From: Arthrobacter sp. 135MFCol5.1
GTDB lineage: Bacteria > Actinomycetota > Actinomycetes > Actinomycetales > Micrococcaceae
NCBI RefSeq assembly: GCF_000374865.1
Contig: NZ_KB895457.1
Span: 1 to 64,000, forward strand
Length of the DNA: 64,000 nt
Direction: 5' to 3'
Both the position numbers and the translations under genes were made by a program. The notes under the pieces were generated by a model. It searched no databases, was not told the origin of the DNA, and worked only from the letters and a program-made list of their open reading frames with translations. Positions 55,125-64,000 of the stretch are shown in pieces; within the stretch, counting starts at the first letter, position 1, and each line of letters starts with the position of its first letter.

Positions 55125-56758
55125 TCCACGTCCTTGGCGTCCATGATCCGGTAGGCATACCCCTGTTCGGCCAGGAACCGCTGGCGCTTCGCGGCGAACT
55201 CCTGGTCCAGGGTGTCGCGGGCCACCAGCGAGTAGAACCTGGCAGCCCGGCCGTCCTTTTTGGGCCGCAGCAGGCGCCCGAGCCGCTGAGCCTCCTCTTG
55301 CCGGGACCCAAATGAGCCCGATACCTGGATGGCCACCGAGGCTTCGGGCAGGTCGATCGAGAAGTTGGCCACCTTGGACACCACCAGGGTCTGCAGCTCA
55401 CCGGCGCGGAAGGCGTCAAAGAGCTTCTGGCGCACCTTCACCGAGGTATCGCCCTTGATCACCGGTGCCTGCAGGCGCTCGCCGAGTTCGTCCAGCTGGT
55501 CGATGTACTGCCCGATCACGAGCAGCTGCTCGCCGCTGTGGCGTGCCACTAATTGCTCCACCACCTGCGTCTTGGATTCGGAGGTGGCGCACAGCCGGTA
55601 CTTGTCGGCGTCATCGGCCATGGCGTAGGCAACACGCTCGTCCTGCGGCAGGTCGACGCGAACCTCGACGCAGTCCGCCGGCGCGATGTAGCCCTGCGCC
55701 TCGATGTCCTTCCAGGGCGCGTCGTAGCGCTTGGGTCCGATCAGGCTGAAGACCTCGCCTTCGCGCCCGTCCTCCCGGACCAGGGTGGCCGTCAGCCCAA
55801 GGCGGCGGCGGGCCTGGAGGTCGGCCGTCATCCTGAAGATCGGTGCCGGCAGGAGGTGGACCTCGTCGTAGATGATCAGCCCCCAGTCGTGGCCGTCCAC
55901 CAGTTCCAGGTGCGGATAGATGCCTCCGCGCTTGGTGGTGAGCACCTGGTAGGTGGCAATGGTGACCGGACGGACCTCTTTCATGGCGCCCGAGTATTCG
56001 CCCACTTCCTCTTCCGTGAGCGACGTGCGCCTGATCAGCTCGTCCTTCCATTGCCGCGCGGCAACGGTGTTGGTGACCAGGATGAGCGTGGTGGTGGAAC
56101 CTGTGGCCATGGCCGCGGCCCCCACGAGCGTCTTCCCGGCACCGCAGGGCAATACCACCACCCCGCTGCCGCCCGCCCAAAAGTTTTCGCTGGCCAGTCG
56201 TTGGTAGGGGCGCAGCTTCCAGCCGTCCTCGTGGAGCGAAATCAGGTGCGGGGTTCCGTCCACGTAGCCGGCCAGGTCCTCGGCCGGCCAGCCGATCTTC
56301 AGCAGCAGCTGCTTGAGCTGGCCGCGCTGGGATGCGTGCACCACCACGGTTTCGCCGTCGATCCGAGGCCCCAGCAGCGGCGCGATCTTCTTGGCCCTGA
56401 TGACTTCCTCGAGCACGGGGTAGTCGTCGGTCCGCATTACCAGACCGTGGCGCGGGTCTTTCTCCAGGCGCAGCCGGCCGTACCGGGACATGGTTTCCGC
56501 GACGTCGACCAGCAGTGAATGGGGAACCGGAAAACGCGAGTATTTCAGCAGGGCATCCAGTACCTTTTCCGCATCCAGCCCGGCGGCGCGTGCGTTCCAC
56601 AGTCCCAACGGGGTCAGCCGGTAGCTGTGCATGTGTTCCGGAGCCCGTTCCAGTTCGGCGAAGGGCGCGATGGCGTGCCGCGCTTCGGTGGCCAGCTCGT
56701 GGTCCACTTCGAGGAGGATGGTTTTGTCGCTTTGGACGATCAAGGGTCCGTCGGTCAC
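55112..56758 (-). CDS. DNA repair helicase XPB
   Basis: 548-residue SF2 helicase of the bacterial XPB family. The N-terminal damage-recognition-like region (about 1-175) precedes the motor: Walker A LPCGAGKT (203-210), motif II DEVH (298-301), the XPB-specific RED motif (328-330) and, in the second RecA domain, GSRQEEAQRLGRLLRPK near residue 480. It unwinds DNA 3' to 5' and should act in repair. GTG 56758 with AAAGGA 9 nt upstream; upstream frame extension lacks homology. Its start lies 13 bp after the helicase-associated gene, so they form an operon. Confidence 0.94.
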   Translation of the reverse strand: MTDGPLIVQSDKTILLEVDHELATEARHAIAPFAELERAPEHMHSYRLTPLGLWNARAAGLDAEKVLDALLKYSRFPVPHSLLVDVAETMSRYGRLRLEKDPRHGLVMRTDDYPVLEEVIRAKKIAPLLGPRIDGETVVVHASQRGQLKQLLLKIGWPAEDLAGYVDGTPHLISLHEDGWKLRPYQRLASENFWAGGSGVVVLPCGAGKTLVGAAAMATGSTTTLILVTNTVAARQWKDELIRRTSLTEEEVGEYSGAMKEVRPVTIATYQVLTTKRGGIYPHLELVDGHDWGLIIYDEVHLLPAPIFRMTADLQARRRLGLTATLVREDGREGEVFSLIGPKRYDAPWKDIEAQGYIAPADCVEVRVDLPQDERVAYAMADDADKYRLCATSESKTQVVEQLVARHSGEQLLVIGQYIDQLDELGERLQAPVIKGDTSVKVRQKLFDAFRAGELQTLVVSKVANFSIDLPEASVAIQVSGSFGSRQEEAQRLGRLLRPKKDGRAARFYSLVARDTLDQEFAAKRQRFLAEQGYAYRIMDAKDVEAAG

Positions 56759-56771
56759 GCGGGGAAGTCCT

Positions 56772-59249
56772 TTACTGCCGCAGTTCCTCGGCGGCTTCGA
56801 TATCGATGATGCGGTGGACGGACAGGACCCGTTCAGTTTCCTTGGCGGGATCGAACACACGGACCCGTCCTCCGCTGACAGACAGCGGAACAACCACTTC
56901 CATGCTGGCATTCCCCAGGCTGTCCACCACGTTCATGTGGATCCGCTGCTTCAGCCGGATGGCCCGCTGCAGCGCCTCCAGCCCCAGCTGCGTGGCGGCT
57001 TCGCTGCCCGCGGCAGGTCCCGGGGAGTGTCCGACGGCGTCACGCGACTGCCGCAGCAGGTGCAGCTGGGCATCTACGTCCTCCGCCGCAGGCGCCAGCC
57101 GCGGAGCGGTATAGACAGGGCGGAGGCTTTCCTGCGCGGAGGCAGCGCGGCGGAGGTGGCCGGCTGGCTCGGTGCCGTCCACCGAGGGGGACAGGCCCAG
57201 GCTGCGGAGCGCGGCGGCAACGTCGCGTTGCGGGGCGGAGGACGACACGACGGTGGGGGCAAGCCGGACCAGTCCAAGCTGCGCCGCTTTCGGGCCGGCC
57301 AGCAGTCCGGCGAGCATCGCCTCATCGTCGCTCTGGATGAAGCTCGCTGCCTGGCCCACACGCAGCCTGCCGTGCCGGGAGGCGGTGTCCTCCACCAGGT
57401 ACTCCAACGGTTGCGGCACTGCCGTGGCCGAGTGCTCACGCAGGAAGCTCAGCAGGGCGGGGGCGTCGTAGCCGTCGTCGAGCGCCCGTTTGATGGACTC
57501 GGCGGAGAACCGGTAGATGGTAGCCGGGCCCTGCCCTTCGGCATCGGCCATGACCAGCAGTTTTTCCGTGAGTGCGGGGGCCAGGTAGCCCGGCGCGACG
57601 GCGGTAAGGTCCGCCTGCAGCAGCACGTGGTTCAGCGCTGCCGGGAGGTGCTCGCCAAGGATGGCAAGGGCGGCGTCGGGATTGTCTTCGGCGAAAGCGC
57701 TTCCGAGCTGGCTCAGCGCGCCGGATCCCACGAGGCCCAGCAGTTCGGCCTCTGCCAGGACGCCGCGGATCAGGGAACTGAACCGCCTTGCCATCCGCGG
57801 CTGTGACCATTCCGCCCGCTGGAGGACCGCGGCGGCATCGAGTACCGGGGCGGCGCCGTCCGGGGCGGATGCCTCGCACGTGAGTTCATGCAGGATTTCC
57901 AGGATGCGTTTACGGACCACCGGGGCATCGGGCCGCTGCGCTCCGGCGGACAACGCGGCGATGGTGGTGCCGGACGCGGGCCGGGCAGCAGGTGTGCCGG
58001 GCGAGGTACTGACCGGTTGGCCCACCATCGAGGGGACGCGCTCGCTGGCCAGCCAGGCGTTGACCAGCCACAGCCATTGTTCCTGCCTCGGCAGGAGGAG
58101 CCACTCAAGCTGGGGCGGCTGCACCCAGCACGACGAGTCGACGTCGAGGCGGATCAGGCCTGCCAGGCCACACAGTTCAAGAAGCCGCCCCACCGCGCCC
58201 TGGTCGATCCGCAGCTGTTCGGAGAGCCGGCGCATTTCGCGTACCCCCACCCCGCCGCTGCGCAAGGTGGCCAGCGGCTGGTCCCGGACGGCATGCAGCA
58301 GTTCGGAGACGAGCCTCAGGGTCTCCGAAATCGCGCTCAGGGCCGCGTTCCTTCGCAGCGCTGCGGTGGTCCGGCCGAGCTCGGGGACAGGCGGCGCAAG
58401 GGTGAAGTCGTCGATGATGGCACCGCCGCGGAGCGCCAGCCCCACGCTGTGCGGCAATTCGACGTGCGCGGCGTCGAGCGGGACCAGCAGGCCGCGGGCA
58501 AGGAGCCAGTCCACCGGGCCGACGTCGGCCGGTTCCGTCAGGACCGAGGCTTTCCGTTGCGCCTGGGGGACGGCACCCATGGCCCAGTTCCGGAACCTGG
58601 CGAGCAGCGCCGTCGTCCGTTCCGGGGCTCCGGCGAGGATGTCCCGCAGCCCCTCCGGAGATGATGTCCAGTGCTGGAGGGCCAGTGCCGCGTCCATGGG
58701 GGTCGTGGCCTCGTGGACGGCGAAGCCGCTGCGGTGCAGTTCGGCAACCAGCGGTACTGCCCGTTGGGCGAACGCCGGCTGCAGGCGCACCAGTTCCGTG
58801 TAGCTGCGGCCCAGTCCGGCCGGGTAGATTCCCACCACGTCCTTGAGGGCGCCCGCCGGGAGGTAGAAGACATGTCCGGACGCTGCGGGCGGGGAGCCAT
58901 GCGGTGGTGCGGCCGGGTGCACCAAGGCAAGTTCCTGCAAGGTGCCAAGGATCTGTTGAATGGTGGCCAGGGACGAACCCCGGACCAGTTTTTGCAGGTT
59001 TTCCGCGGACGCGCTGTGGCCGGTGTCGGTGTTGGTGCACAGATGCAGGGTTTCGAGCACCTGCATCTGGGGCCGGTTGAGCCGTTCAAGGGCCCGTTGG
59101 ACGCTGACCCGGGAGCTCGCCCGCGCTGCGAGTGCCGCGAAATCCGGCACCGAAGGGGAGATCAGGTCCGGCCGCGCGGCGAACAGTGCCCGCAACGAAT
59201 CGTCGCTGCGTGCCTCCAGGTCCTTGCCGAGCGCACGAATGAGGGACAT
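56772..59249 (-). CDS. Helicase-associated domain protein paired with XPB
   Basis: 825-residue protein of the actinobacterial helicase-associated (XPB/Ssl2-like N-terminal, helicase C-terminal-3) family. The start (MSLIRALGKDLEARSDDSLR ALFAARPDLI) and the winged-helix segments around residues 60-110 and 330-400 (SGGVGVREMRRLSEQLRIDQ) suggest DNA binding. The C-terminal part (about 760-820, RLKQRIHMNVVDSLGNASME, VFDPAKETERVLSVHRIIDI) looks like a WYL-type ligand domain. No ATPase motifs are present. It immediately precedes XPB, the conserved arrangement in this phylum; a helper or regulator of XPB is inferred. ATG 59249; an upstream frame to 59306 lacks a ribosome site. Confidence 0.85.
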   Translation of the reverse strand: MSLIRALGKDLEARSDDSLRALFAARPDLISPSVPDFAALAARASSRVSVQRALERLNRPQMQVLETLHLCTNTDTGHSASAENLQKLVRGSSLATIQQILGTLQELALVHPAAPPHGSPPAASGHVFYLPAGALKDVVGIYPAGLGRSYTELVRLQPAFAQRAVPLVAELHRSGFAVHEATTPMDAALALQHWTSSPEGLRDILAGAPERTTALLARFRNWAMGAVPQAQRKASVLTEPADVGPVDWLLARGLLVPLDAAHVELPHSVGLALRGGAIIDDFTLAPPVPELGRTTAALRRNAALSAISETLRLVSELLHAVRDQPLATLRSGGVGVREMRRLSEQLRIDQGAVGRLLELCGLAGLIRLDVDSSCWVQPPQLEWLLLPRQEQWLWLVNAWLASERVPSMVGQPVSTSPGTPAARPASGTTIAALSAGAQRPDAPVVRKRILEILHELTCEASAPDGAAPVLDAAAVLQRAEWSQPRMARRFSSLIRGVLAEAELLGLVGSGALSQLGSAFAEDNPDAALAILGEHLPAALNHVLLQADLTAVAPGYLAPALTEKLLVMADAEGQGPATIYRFSAESIKRALDDGYDAPALLSFLREHSATAVPQPLEYLVEDTASRHGRLRVGQAASFIQSDDEAMLAGLLAGPKAAQLGLVRLAPTVVSSSAPQRDVAAALRSLGLSPSVDGTEPAGHLRRAASAQESLRPVYTAPRLAPAAEDVDAQLHLLRQSRDAVGHSPGPAAGSEAATQLGLEALQRAIRLKQRIHMNVVDSLGNASMEVVVPLSVSGGRVRVFDPAKETERVLSVHRIIDIEAAEELRQ

Positions 59250-59259
59250 CAGTCCAACG

Positions 59260-59493
59260 TTACCGCGGCTCCCGCCTTCCCGCCCGCCGCCGGGCGGCCA
59301 CGCCATCGAGGACCAGCAGGAGCATCAGGATGAAGGCCACCGGGAGGCCGTACAGCGCTGAGTACGTGACCCAGGTGGGAGCGACGGACCCCGCGAAGGC
59401 AAGCGCCATGACCGTTCCCACCGCTACCAGGGAAAGCAGGGCAATAACAGCTGCAAGCACCATCAGGGGCCGGCGGAAACGCAAGGGTGTCAT
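59260..59493 (-). CDS. Small two-helix membrane protein
   Basis: 77-residue protein with two predicted transmembrane segments (about 10-33 and 42-63) and a basic C-terminus (RRRAGRREPR). Not recognised. It ends 10 bp before the helicase-associated gene on the same strand, so it probably opens that operon. Function unknown. Confidence 0.65.
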   Translation of the reverse strand: MTPLRFRRPLMVLAAVIALLSLVAVGTVMALAFAGSVAPTWVTYSALYGLPVAFILMLLLVLDGVAARRRAGRREPR

Positions 59494-59715
59494 GGAGGTA
59501 ACGCTACAGCGGCGTCCGGCGTGCCGCTAAAGCCCCGGGCTTGCGCCCGGGGCGGAACAGTACGGCCGGAAGCATGATTAGGGCATGCGGCAGGATAACC
59601 TTGAAGCATACAGACCAACACGGTTTGCAGGGCCATACCTTGAACCCGCACAACAATGCGGACGCGGTGGCACCTGGCCGTGTCTCATGACAGCAGAACG
59701 AAGAAGGTTGATTAC

Positions 59716-60099
59716 GTGCCTACCGGCAAGGTCAAGTGGTATGACAAGGACAAGGGCTTTGGATTCCTCGCGGGCGAGGACGGCCAGGAGGTCTTCCTGC
59801 CCAAGTCGTCGTTGCCCGAGGGTGTAACGGAGCTCAAAGCCGGCACCCGCGTGGAGTTTGGCGTCGCGGACGGCCGCAAGGGCGCCCAGGCACTGGGCCT
59901 GCGGGTGCTGGACAAGACCCCGTCCATTGCCAAAGCAAAGCGTCCCAGCGCCAAGGACCTCGCGCCGCTGGTCCAGGACCTGGTGACCGTCCTGGACAAC
60001 CTGTCCGGGACGCTGTCCAAGGGCAAGTATCCGGACGGCAACAAGGGCAAGGCAATCGCGGCCGCCCTGCGCAAGGTTGCCGACGAGCTGGACGTCTAG
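59716..60099 (+). CDS. Cold-shock-domain protein with helical C-terminal extension
   Basis: 127-residue protein. Residues 1-65 are a cold-shock OB fold (GKVKWYDKDKGFGFLAGEDG with RNP1 KGFGFL, RNP2 EVFLP), with a shorter basic loop than CspA. Residues 72-127 are a helical tail (KRPSAKDLAPLVQDLVTVLD, GNKGKAIAAALRKVADELDV) common in actinobacteria. GTG 59716 with AAGAAGG 9 nt upstream; an upstream ATG frame has no homology. It is followed 6 bp later by a DUF3027 gene, so they are cotranscribed. Confidence 0.9.
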   Translation: MPTGKVKWYDKDKGFGFLAGEDGQEVFLPKSSLPEGVTELKAGTRVEFGVADGRKGAQALGLRVLDKTPSIAKAKRPSAKDLAPLVQDLVTVLDNLSGTLSKGKYPDGNKGKAIAAALRKVADELDV

Positions 60100-60105
60100 G
60101 CGCCG

Positions 60106-60609
60106 ATGAACCCCCAAGCTGAACAACCGGGCGTGGCTCCACAGGAGCAAGCTGCCAAGGCTGCGCCAAAGCGCAAGGCCGGGGTTCCGGTATGGCGGAC
60201 GGGCAAGCCTGACGCGTTCCTGGCAGCAGCCGTCGATGTTGCACGGGCCGCGGTTGAGGGCATCACGCCCGCTGCCACCATCGGGCCGCACCTTGGTGCC
60301 AAAAGCGAGGGCGACCGGCTGGTCACGCACTTGTTCGAGTCCCGGCTGGCCGGCTACGGCGGCTGGCAGTGGTACGCGGTGCTGACCCGCAACTCCCGCT
60401 CCAAGGTGGTTACCGTCGATGAGCTGGGCCTGCTGCCGTCCGAAGAATCGATCCTCGCCCCGGAGTGGGTGCCGTGGGCCGAACGCGTGCGCCCCGAGGA
60501 CGAGCACCAGCAGGAACCCGAACAAGCCCGCCAGGAAGAGCCGTCCGCAACGGAGCAGGCGCCCGGGGATGAAGAGGATGCCGACGACGACGCGGAGCCA
60601 AAAGACTAA
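60106..60609 (+). CDS. DUF3027 protein
   Basis: 167-residue cytosolic protein of the actinobacterial DUF3027 family. The signature block GYGGWQWYAVLTRNSRSKVV, TVDELGLLPSEESILAPEWV and PWAERVRPED (about 83-135) is clear; the C-terminal 30 residues are very acidic. No function is established. It sits 6 bp behind an extended cold-shock gene, a conserved pairing that suggests a role connected with RNA. Strong terminator follows. Confidence 0.87.
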   Translation: MNPQAEQPGVAPQEQAAKAAPKRKAGVPVWRTGKPDAFLAAAVDVARAAVEGITPAATIGPHLGAKSEGDRLVTHLFESRLAGYGGWQWYAVLTRNSRSKVVTVDELGLLPSEESILAPEWVPWAERVRPEDEHQQEPEQARQEEPSATEQAPGDEEDADDDAEPKD

Positions 60610-60625
60610 GCAAGAATTTTCCGCC

Positions 60626-60678
60626 ACACGCGAAAGGCGCCGTCCAGGGGTTATCCCGGGCGGCGCCTTTCGCGTGTG
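60626..60678. terminator. Bidirectional terminator (DUF3027 / serC)
   Basis: A perfect 18-bp stem (60626-60643 with 60661-60678, 17-nt loop) between convergent genes, containing GAAAGG / CCTTTC. It ends both transcripts. Confidence 0.8.
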
Positions 60679-60684
60679 CCTGGA

Positions 60685-61980
<1,296 letters not shown>

Positions 61981-61994
61981 CTATTCGGACTAAA

Positions 61995-62013
61995 TCAAAA
62001 TAGGCTAAACTCT
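61995..62013 (+). promoter_or_regulatory. Iron-box-like site before the DtxR gene
   Basis: The core ATAGGCTAA (62000-62008) matches TTAGGCTAA of the DtxR/IdeR box at 8 of 9 positions; the full 19 bp match 12/19. TAGGCT could also be a -10 element. Autoregulation by the DtxR protein is possible but not proven. Confidence 0.3.
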
Positions 62014-62087
62014 TCCCCGGACTACGTCGCGGGAAGAGGCGATACGGTGGGACAACGCAAGGTACTGCGCTCGAGGAGCTGAGCTGG

Positions 62088-62789
62088 ATGACGGATCTGA
62101 TCGACACTACGGAGATGTACCTCAGGACCATCCTGGAGCTTGAGGAAGAGAACATCGTTGCCCTCCGGGCCCGTATCGCCGAACGCCTGCGCCACTCGGG
62201 GCCTACCGTTTCCCAGACCATCGGCCGGATGGAGCGCGATGGCCTGGTCGTCGTCTCCGGTGACAGGCACCTGGAACTGACCGACACCGGCCGCAAGCGT
62301 GCCACTGAGGTCATGCGGAAGCACCGGCTGGCCGAGCGCCTGCTGGCCGACGTGATCGGATTGGACTGGGCCTATGTCCATGACGAAGCCTGCCGCTGGG
62401 AACACGTTATGAGCGAACGGGTGGAGCGGCGCATCTACGAGATGCTGGACCACCCCACGGAGTCGCCCTACGGAAATCCCATCCCCGGTCTTGCCGCCCT
62501 GGGCGGACAGCCCGGACCCGGGTTCGGCGACGGCGCCATCAGCCTGGTGGAGGCAATGAAGGCCTACGGGCCTGAATCGGCAGTGACCATCAGCCGGCTG
62601 GCGGAACCGATCCAGGTGGAGCCGGAACTGCTGACCCAGCTCGACGAGGGCGGTATCCGCCCCGGCGCGTCTGTCTCCCTGGAACGCGTCGGTGACTACA
62701 TTTCTGTACGGGTGGCGGGAATCGAGGGCGCGCTGGAGCTGCCTCCCGAGGTGGCGGCACACGTTTTCGTCGCCGTGAACCAGGCCTGA
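62088..62789 (+). CDS. DtxR/IdeR-type iron-dependent repressor
   Basis: 233-residue metalloregulator. N-terminal winged HTH (about 1-65), dimerisation/metal domain (about 66-140) and SH3-like FeoA domain (about 150-230). The ligands keep the numbering of C. diphtheriae DtxR: primary site M10, C102, E105, H106; ancillary site H79, E83, H98. The Cys at 102 marks the iron-sensing group rather than the Mn-sensing MntR group. With Fe(II) it should repress uptake genes such as the siderophore-interacting gene at 41496. AGGAG upstream of ATG 62088. Confidence 0.94.
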   Translation: MTDLIDTTEMYLRTILELEEENIVALRARIAERLRHSGPTVSQTIGRMERDGLVVVSGDRHLELTDTGRKRATEVMRKHRLAERLLADVIGLDWAYVHDEACRWEHVMSERVERRIYEMLDHPTESPYGNPIPGLAALGGQPGPGFGDGAISLVEAMKAYGPESAVTISRLAEPIQVEPELLTQLDEGGIRPGASVSLERVGDYISVRVAGIEGALELPPEVAAHVFVAVNQA

Positions 62790-62839
62790 CGCCGCGTTTC
62801 CATACCCCACCCGGGGGATTCCACGCAAAGATAACGGAA

Positions 62840-62869
62840 TTGTTACCTAGGGTCTTAAGCCCCTATAGT
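62840..62869 (+). promoter_or_regulatory. Promoter of the c-di-AMP riboswitch transcript
   Basis: TTGTTA, 18-nt spacer, TATAGT. The start would lie near 62876, about 20 nt before the riboswitch core. Confidence 0.6.
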
Positions 62870-62896
62870 GGAACCCAGCGTTGATACTTAAGCGTT

Positions 62897-63045
62897 ACCT
62901 GATCCGGAGCCGAGCTCTGCCAGCGGGCCAGGTGTACGAGTAGTTACTGGCAGAGGCGGGGGAACCACAACCGGCAGCGGGGGACTGCCTTGGGGTGAAG
63001 TCCGTCAGCAGCAAGCCTCTCCAGTGAAGGATTCTTCCGGGAATA
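62897..63045 (+). promoter_or_regulatory. Cyclic-di-AMP riboswitch (ydaO-yuaA class)
   Basis: Conserved blocks of the ydaO class appear in order: GATCCGGAGCCGAGCTCTGCC, CAGAGGCGGGGGAACCACAA, GCAGCGGGGGACTGCC, CTTGGGGTGAAGTCCGTCAG and a closing TCCGG. In actinobacteria this element precedes wall hydrolase and resuscitation-factor genes, and c-di-AMP turns them off. Here it lies in the leader of an M23 peptidase gene. The ends are approximate. Confidence 0.88.
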
Positions 63046-63144
63046 CCCCTGTGTAGAAGTTTGCCCATGACGGACCGGGTCTTTGATCTCTCTGACCCGA
63101 ATCCGACAGCTAACTCCGCAGGCTATTCCAGAGAGGAACCCTTC

Positions 63145-63972
63145 TTGACCATGCAGACCTCCCGGGGCCGCCGTCGCGCGGCGGGCCCCCCTGAGGCACC
63201 CCGGGTTGTCGAAGTAGCCGCCGCGGAGCGCCCCCGCGACCCGCAACGGGATGCGCGCCGCCGTCGGGGTCCGTTCCGGCAAATCACCGACTTTGCCGCG
63301 GCCAGCGGCATCGGCCAAAAGGCCGGCATCGCCCTCGCCGCCACCGGCCTGGTGCTCACGGTGACCATGCCCGCCACCAGCCCCGTTATGGCGACGGATG
63401 CGGCCGGAATCGCGCCCCAGGCCGCCTCCGCAGTCAGCCCCCAGCCCCAGATTTCCGCGGAGGTAGGCGCCCAGATCGACTTCAGCCGCTCAGCCGTCGT
63501 AACGCAGGCGGACCCCGACGGGAAGCTGAAGCAACTGCTGAGCGCCCAGTCGGCCGGATCGGTAACGCGTGCGGCTTCCGCCGGGACCCTGGCCGCGCCG
63601 CTGGCATCCCTCGTGACCGCGTCGCCCTTCGGCTACCGGGTCAGCCCAATCACCGGCGGCACCGGAGATTTCCACCGCGGACAGGACTTCGTGGCACAGT
63701 GCGGGACGTCCGTCCTGGCAGCCGCAACAGGAACCGTGACCTTCGCCGGCTGGCACCAGTTCGGCGGTGGAAACCGGGTGGTGATCGACCATGGCAACGG
63801 CCTGGAGACCACGTACAACCACCTCTCGTCCTTCAACGTCAAGGTGGGCCAAACGGTCTCCCGCGGCGAAGTCGTGGCGTTGAGCGGGACCACCGGGGCG
63901 TCCACCGGCTGCCACCTGCACTTCGAAGTTCAGGTCAACGGCGAAGTGGTCGATCCGATGGGCTGGCTGTAA
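63145..63972 (+). CDS. M23 (LytM-type) peptidoglycan peptidase
   Basis: 275-residue exported metallopeptidase that cuts peptidoglycan cross-links. A basic N-terminus (RGRRRAAG, RDARRRRG) precedes a hydrophobic segment (about 57-80) that serves as a signal or anchor. The C-terminal M23 domain (about 155-275) has the zinc motifs FHRGQDF (HxxxD) and CHLHFEVQVNG (HxH). TTG 63145 with AGAGGA 7 nt upstream is preferred; codons between ATG 63067 and here have GC3 near 58%, unlike the roughly 90% beyond, so the upstream part is probably leader. Controlled by the c-di-AMP riboswitch. Confidence 0.9.
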   Translation: MTMQTSRGRRRAAGPPEAPRVVEVAAAERPRDPQRDARRRRGPFRQITDFAAASGIGQKAGIALAATGLVLTVTMPATSPVMATDAAGIAPQAASAVSPQPQISAEVGAQIDFSRSAVVTQADPDGKLKQLLSAQSAGSVTRAASAGTLAAPLASLVTASPFGYRVSPITGGTGDFHRGQDFVAQCGTSVLAAATGTVTFAGWHQFGGGNRVVIDHGNGLETTYNHLSSFNVKVGQTVSRGEVVALSGTTGASTGCHLHFEVQVNGEVVDPMGWL

Positions 63973-64000
63973 CCGTTTGATTGCGCACTCCCAGATCGCC

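Noticed and set aside
59532..59553. Hairpin GCCCCGGGC-ttgc-GCCCGGGGC as a terminator
   Set aside because: It lies between divergent genes, where no transcript should end, and lacks a U-run; possibly a chance GC palindrome.

Overview
The window reads as chromosomal DNA of a high-GC Gram-positive bacterium, most likely Arthrobacter or Pseudarthrobacter (Micrococcaceae). This rests on very high GC3 in the genes, many GTG/TTG starts, actinobacterial families (DUF3263, DUF3027, DUF4193, DUF4032, WXG100, XPB with a helicase-associated partner), two FemAB-type peptidoglycan bridge enzymes, CIRCE-controlled groEL and an iron-type DtxR regulator. The assignment is inferred from gene content, not from a database match. 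No transposase, integrase, phage gene, CRISPR array or recognisable defence island was seen.

Layout. 1-240: end of an rRNA operon (23S-5S spacer, 5S rRNA, terminator). 400-10,500: SRPBCC protein, LacI regulator with GH13 alpha-glucosidase, FAD-linked oxidase, DUF4032 kinase-like protein, an orphan MsmK/MsiK-type sugar ABC ATPase, and trehalose synthesis (otsA-otsB). 10,660-15,900: membrane-anchored thiol-disulfide protein, tRNA-Thr, ChaB protein, EF-G-like GTPase, MFS transporter. 16,000-25,350: a sugar locus with the divergent mmsB/mmsA/SBP importer and araB-araD-araA-araR. 25,400-30,700: DUF4193 protein, APC permease, Dps, and an MFS exporter with a divergent TetR repressor. 30,800-36,700: tandem glycine riboswitch, gcvP, gcvT, sdaA (glycine to serine/pyruvate). 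36,700-44,300: TspO, two FemAB-like proteins, ThrE exporter, siderophore-interacting protein, Ung, DUF3263 and LytR_C proteins. 44,400-50,600: cold-shock gene coupled to an amino-acid-type binding lipoprotein, groEL behind two CIRCE elements, orphan sugar-binding lipoprotein, RNase HI-DUF4440 fusion. 50,600-59,500: WXG100 protein, two-component system, DUF427, small protein with FHA protein, XPB helicase with its partner. 59,700-64,000: cold-shock gene with DUF3027, serC, DtxR regulator, and a cyclic-di-AMP riboswitch ahead of an M23 peptidase.

How the genes work together. Carbon use dominates. Three loci (alpha-glucosidase, arabinose, orphan sugar-binding protein) each carry a pair of LacI-type operators whose centres are 66-67 bp apart, which suggests looping repression. 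CRP/GlxR-like sites precede the sugar ATPase and the glycine riboswitch. RNA-level control is unusually visible: a tandem glycine riboswitch, a c-di-AMP riboswitch, and a GTGA start-stop overlap between a cold-shock gene and a transport lipoprotein. The wall-related genes (FemAB pair, LytR_C protein, c-di-AMP-controlled M23 peptidase) fit a cell that tunes its cross-bridge and wall hydrolysis.

No locus looks like a wholly new system. The best leads are the regularly spaced LacI operator pairs, the RNase HI-DUF4440 fusion, the tandem FemAB genes, the csp-lipoprotein coupling, and the paired 19-bp dyads ahead of the APC permease.
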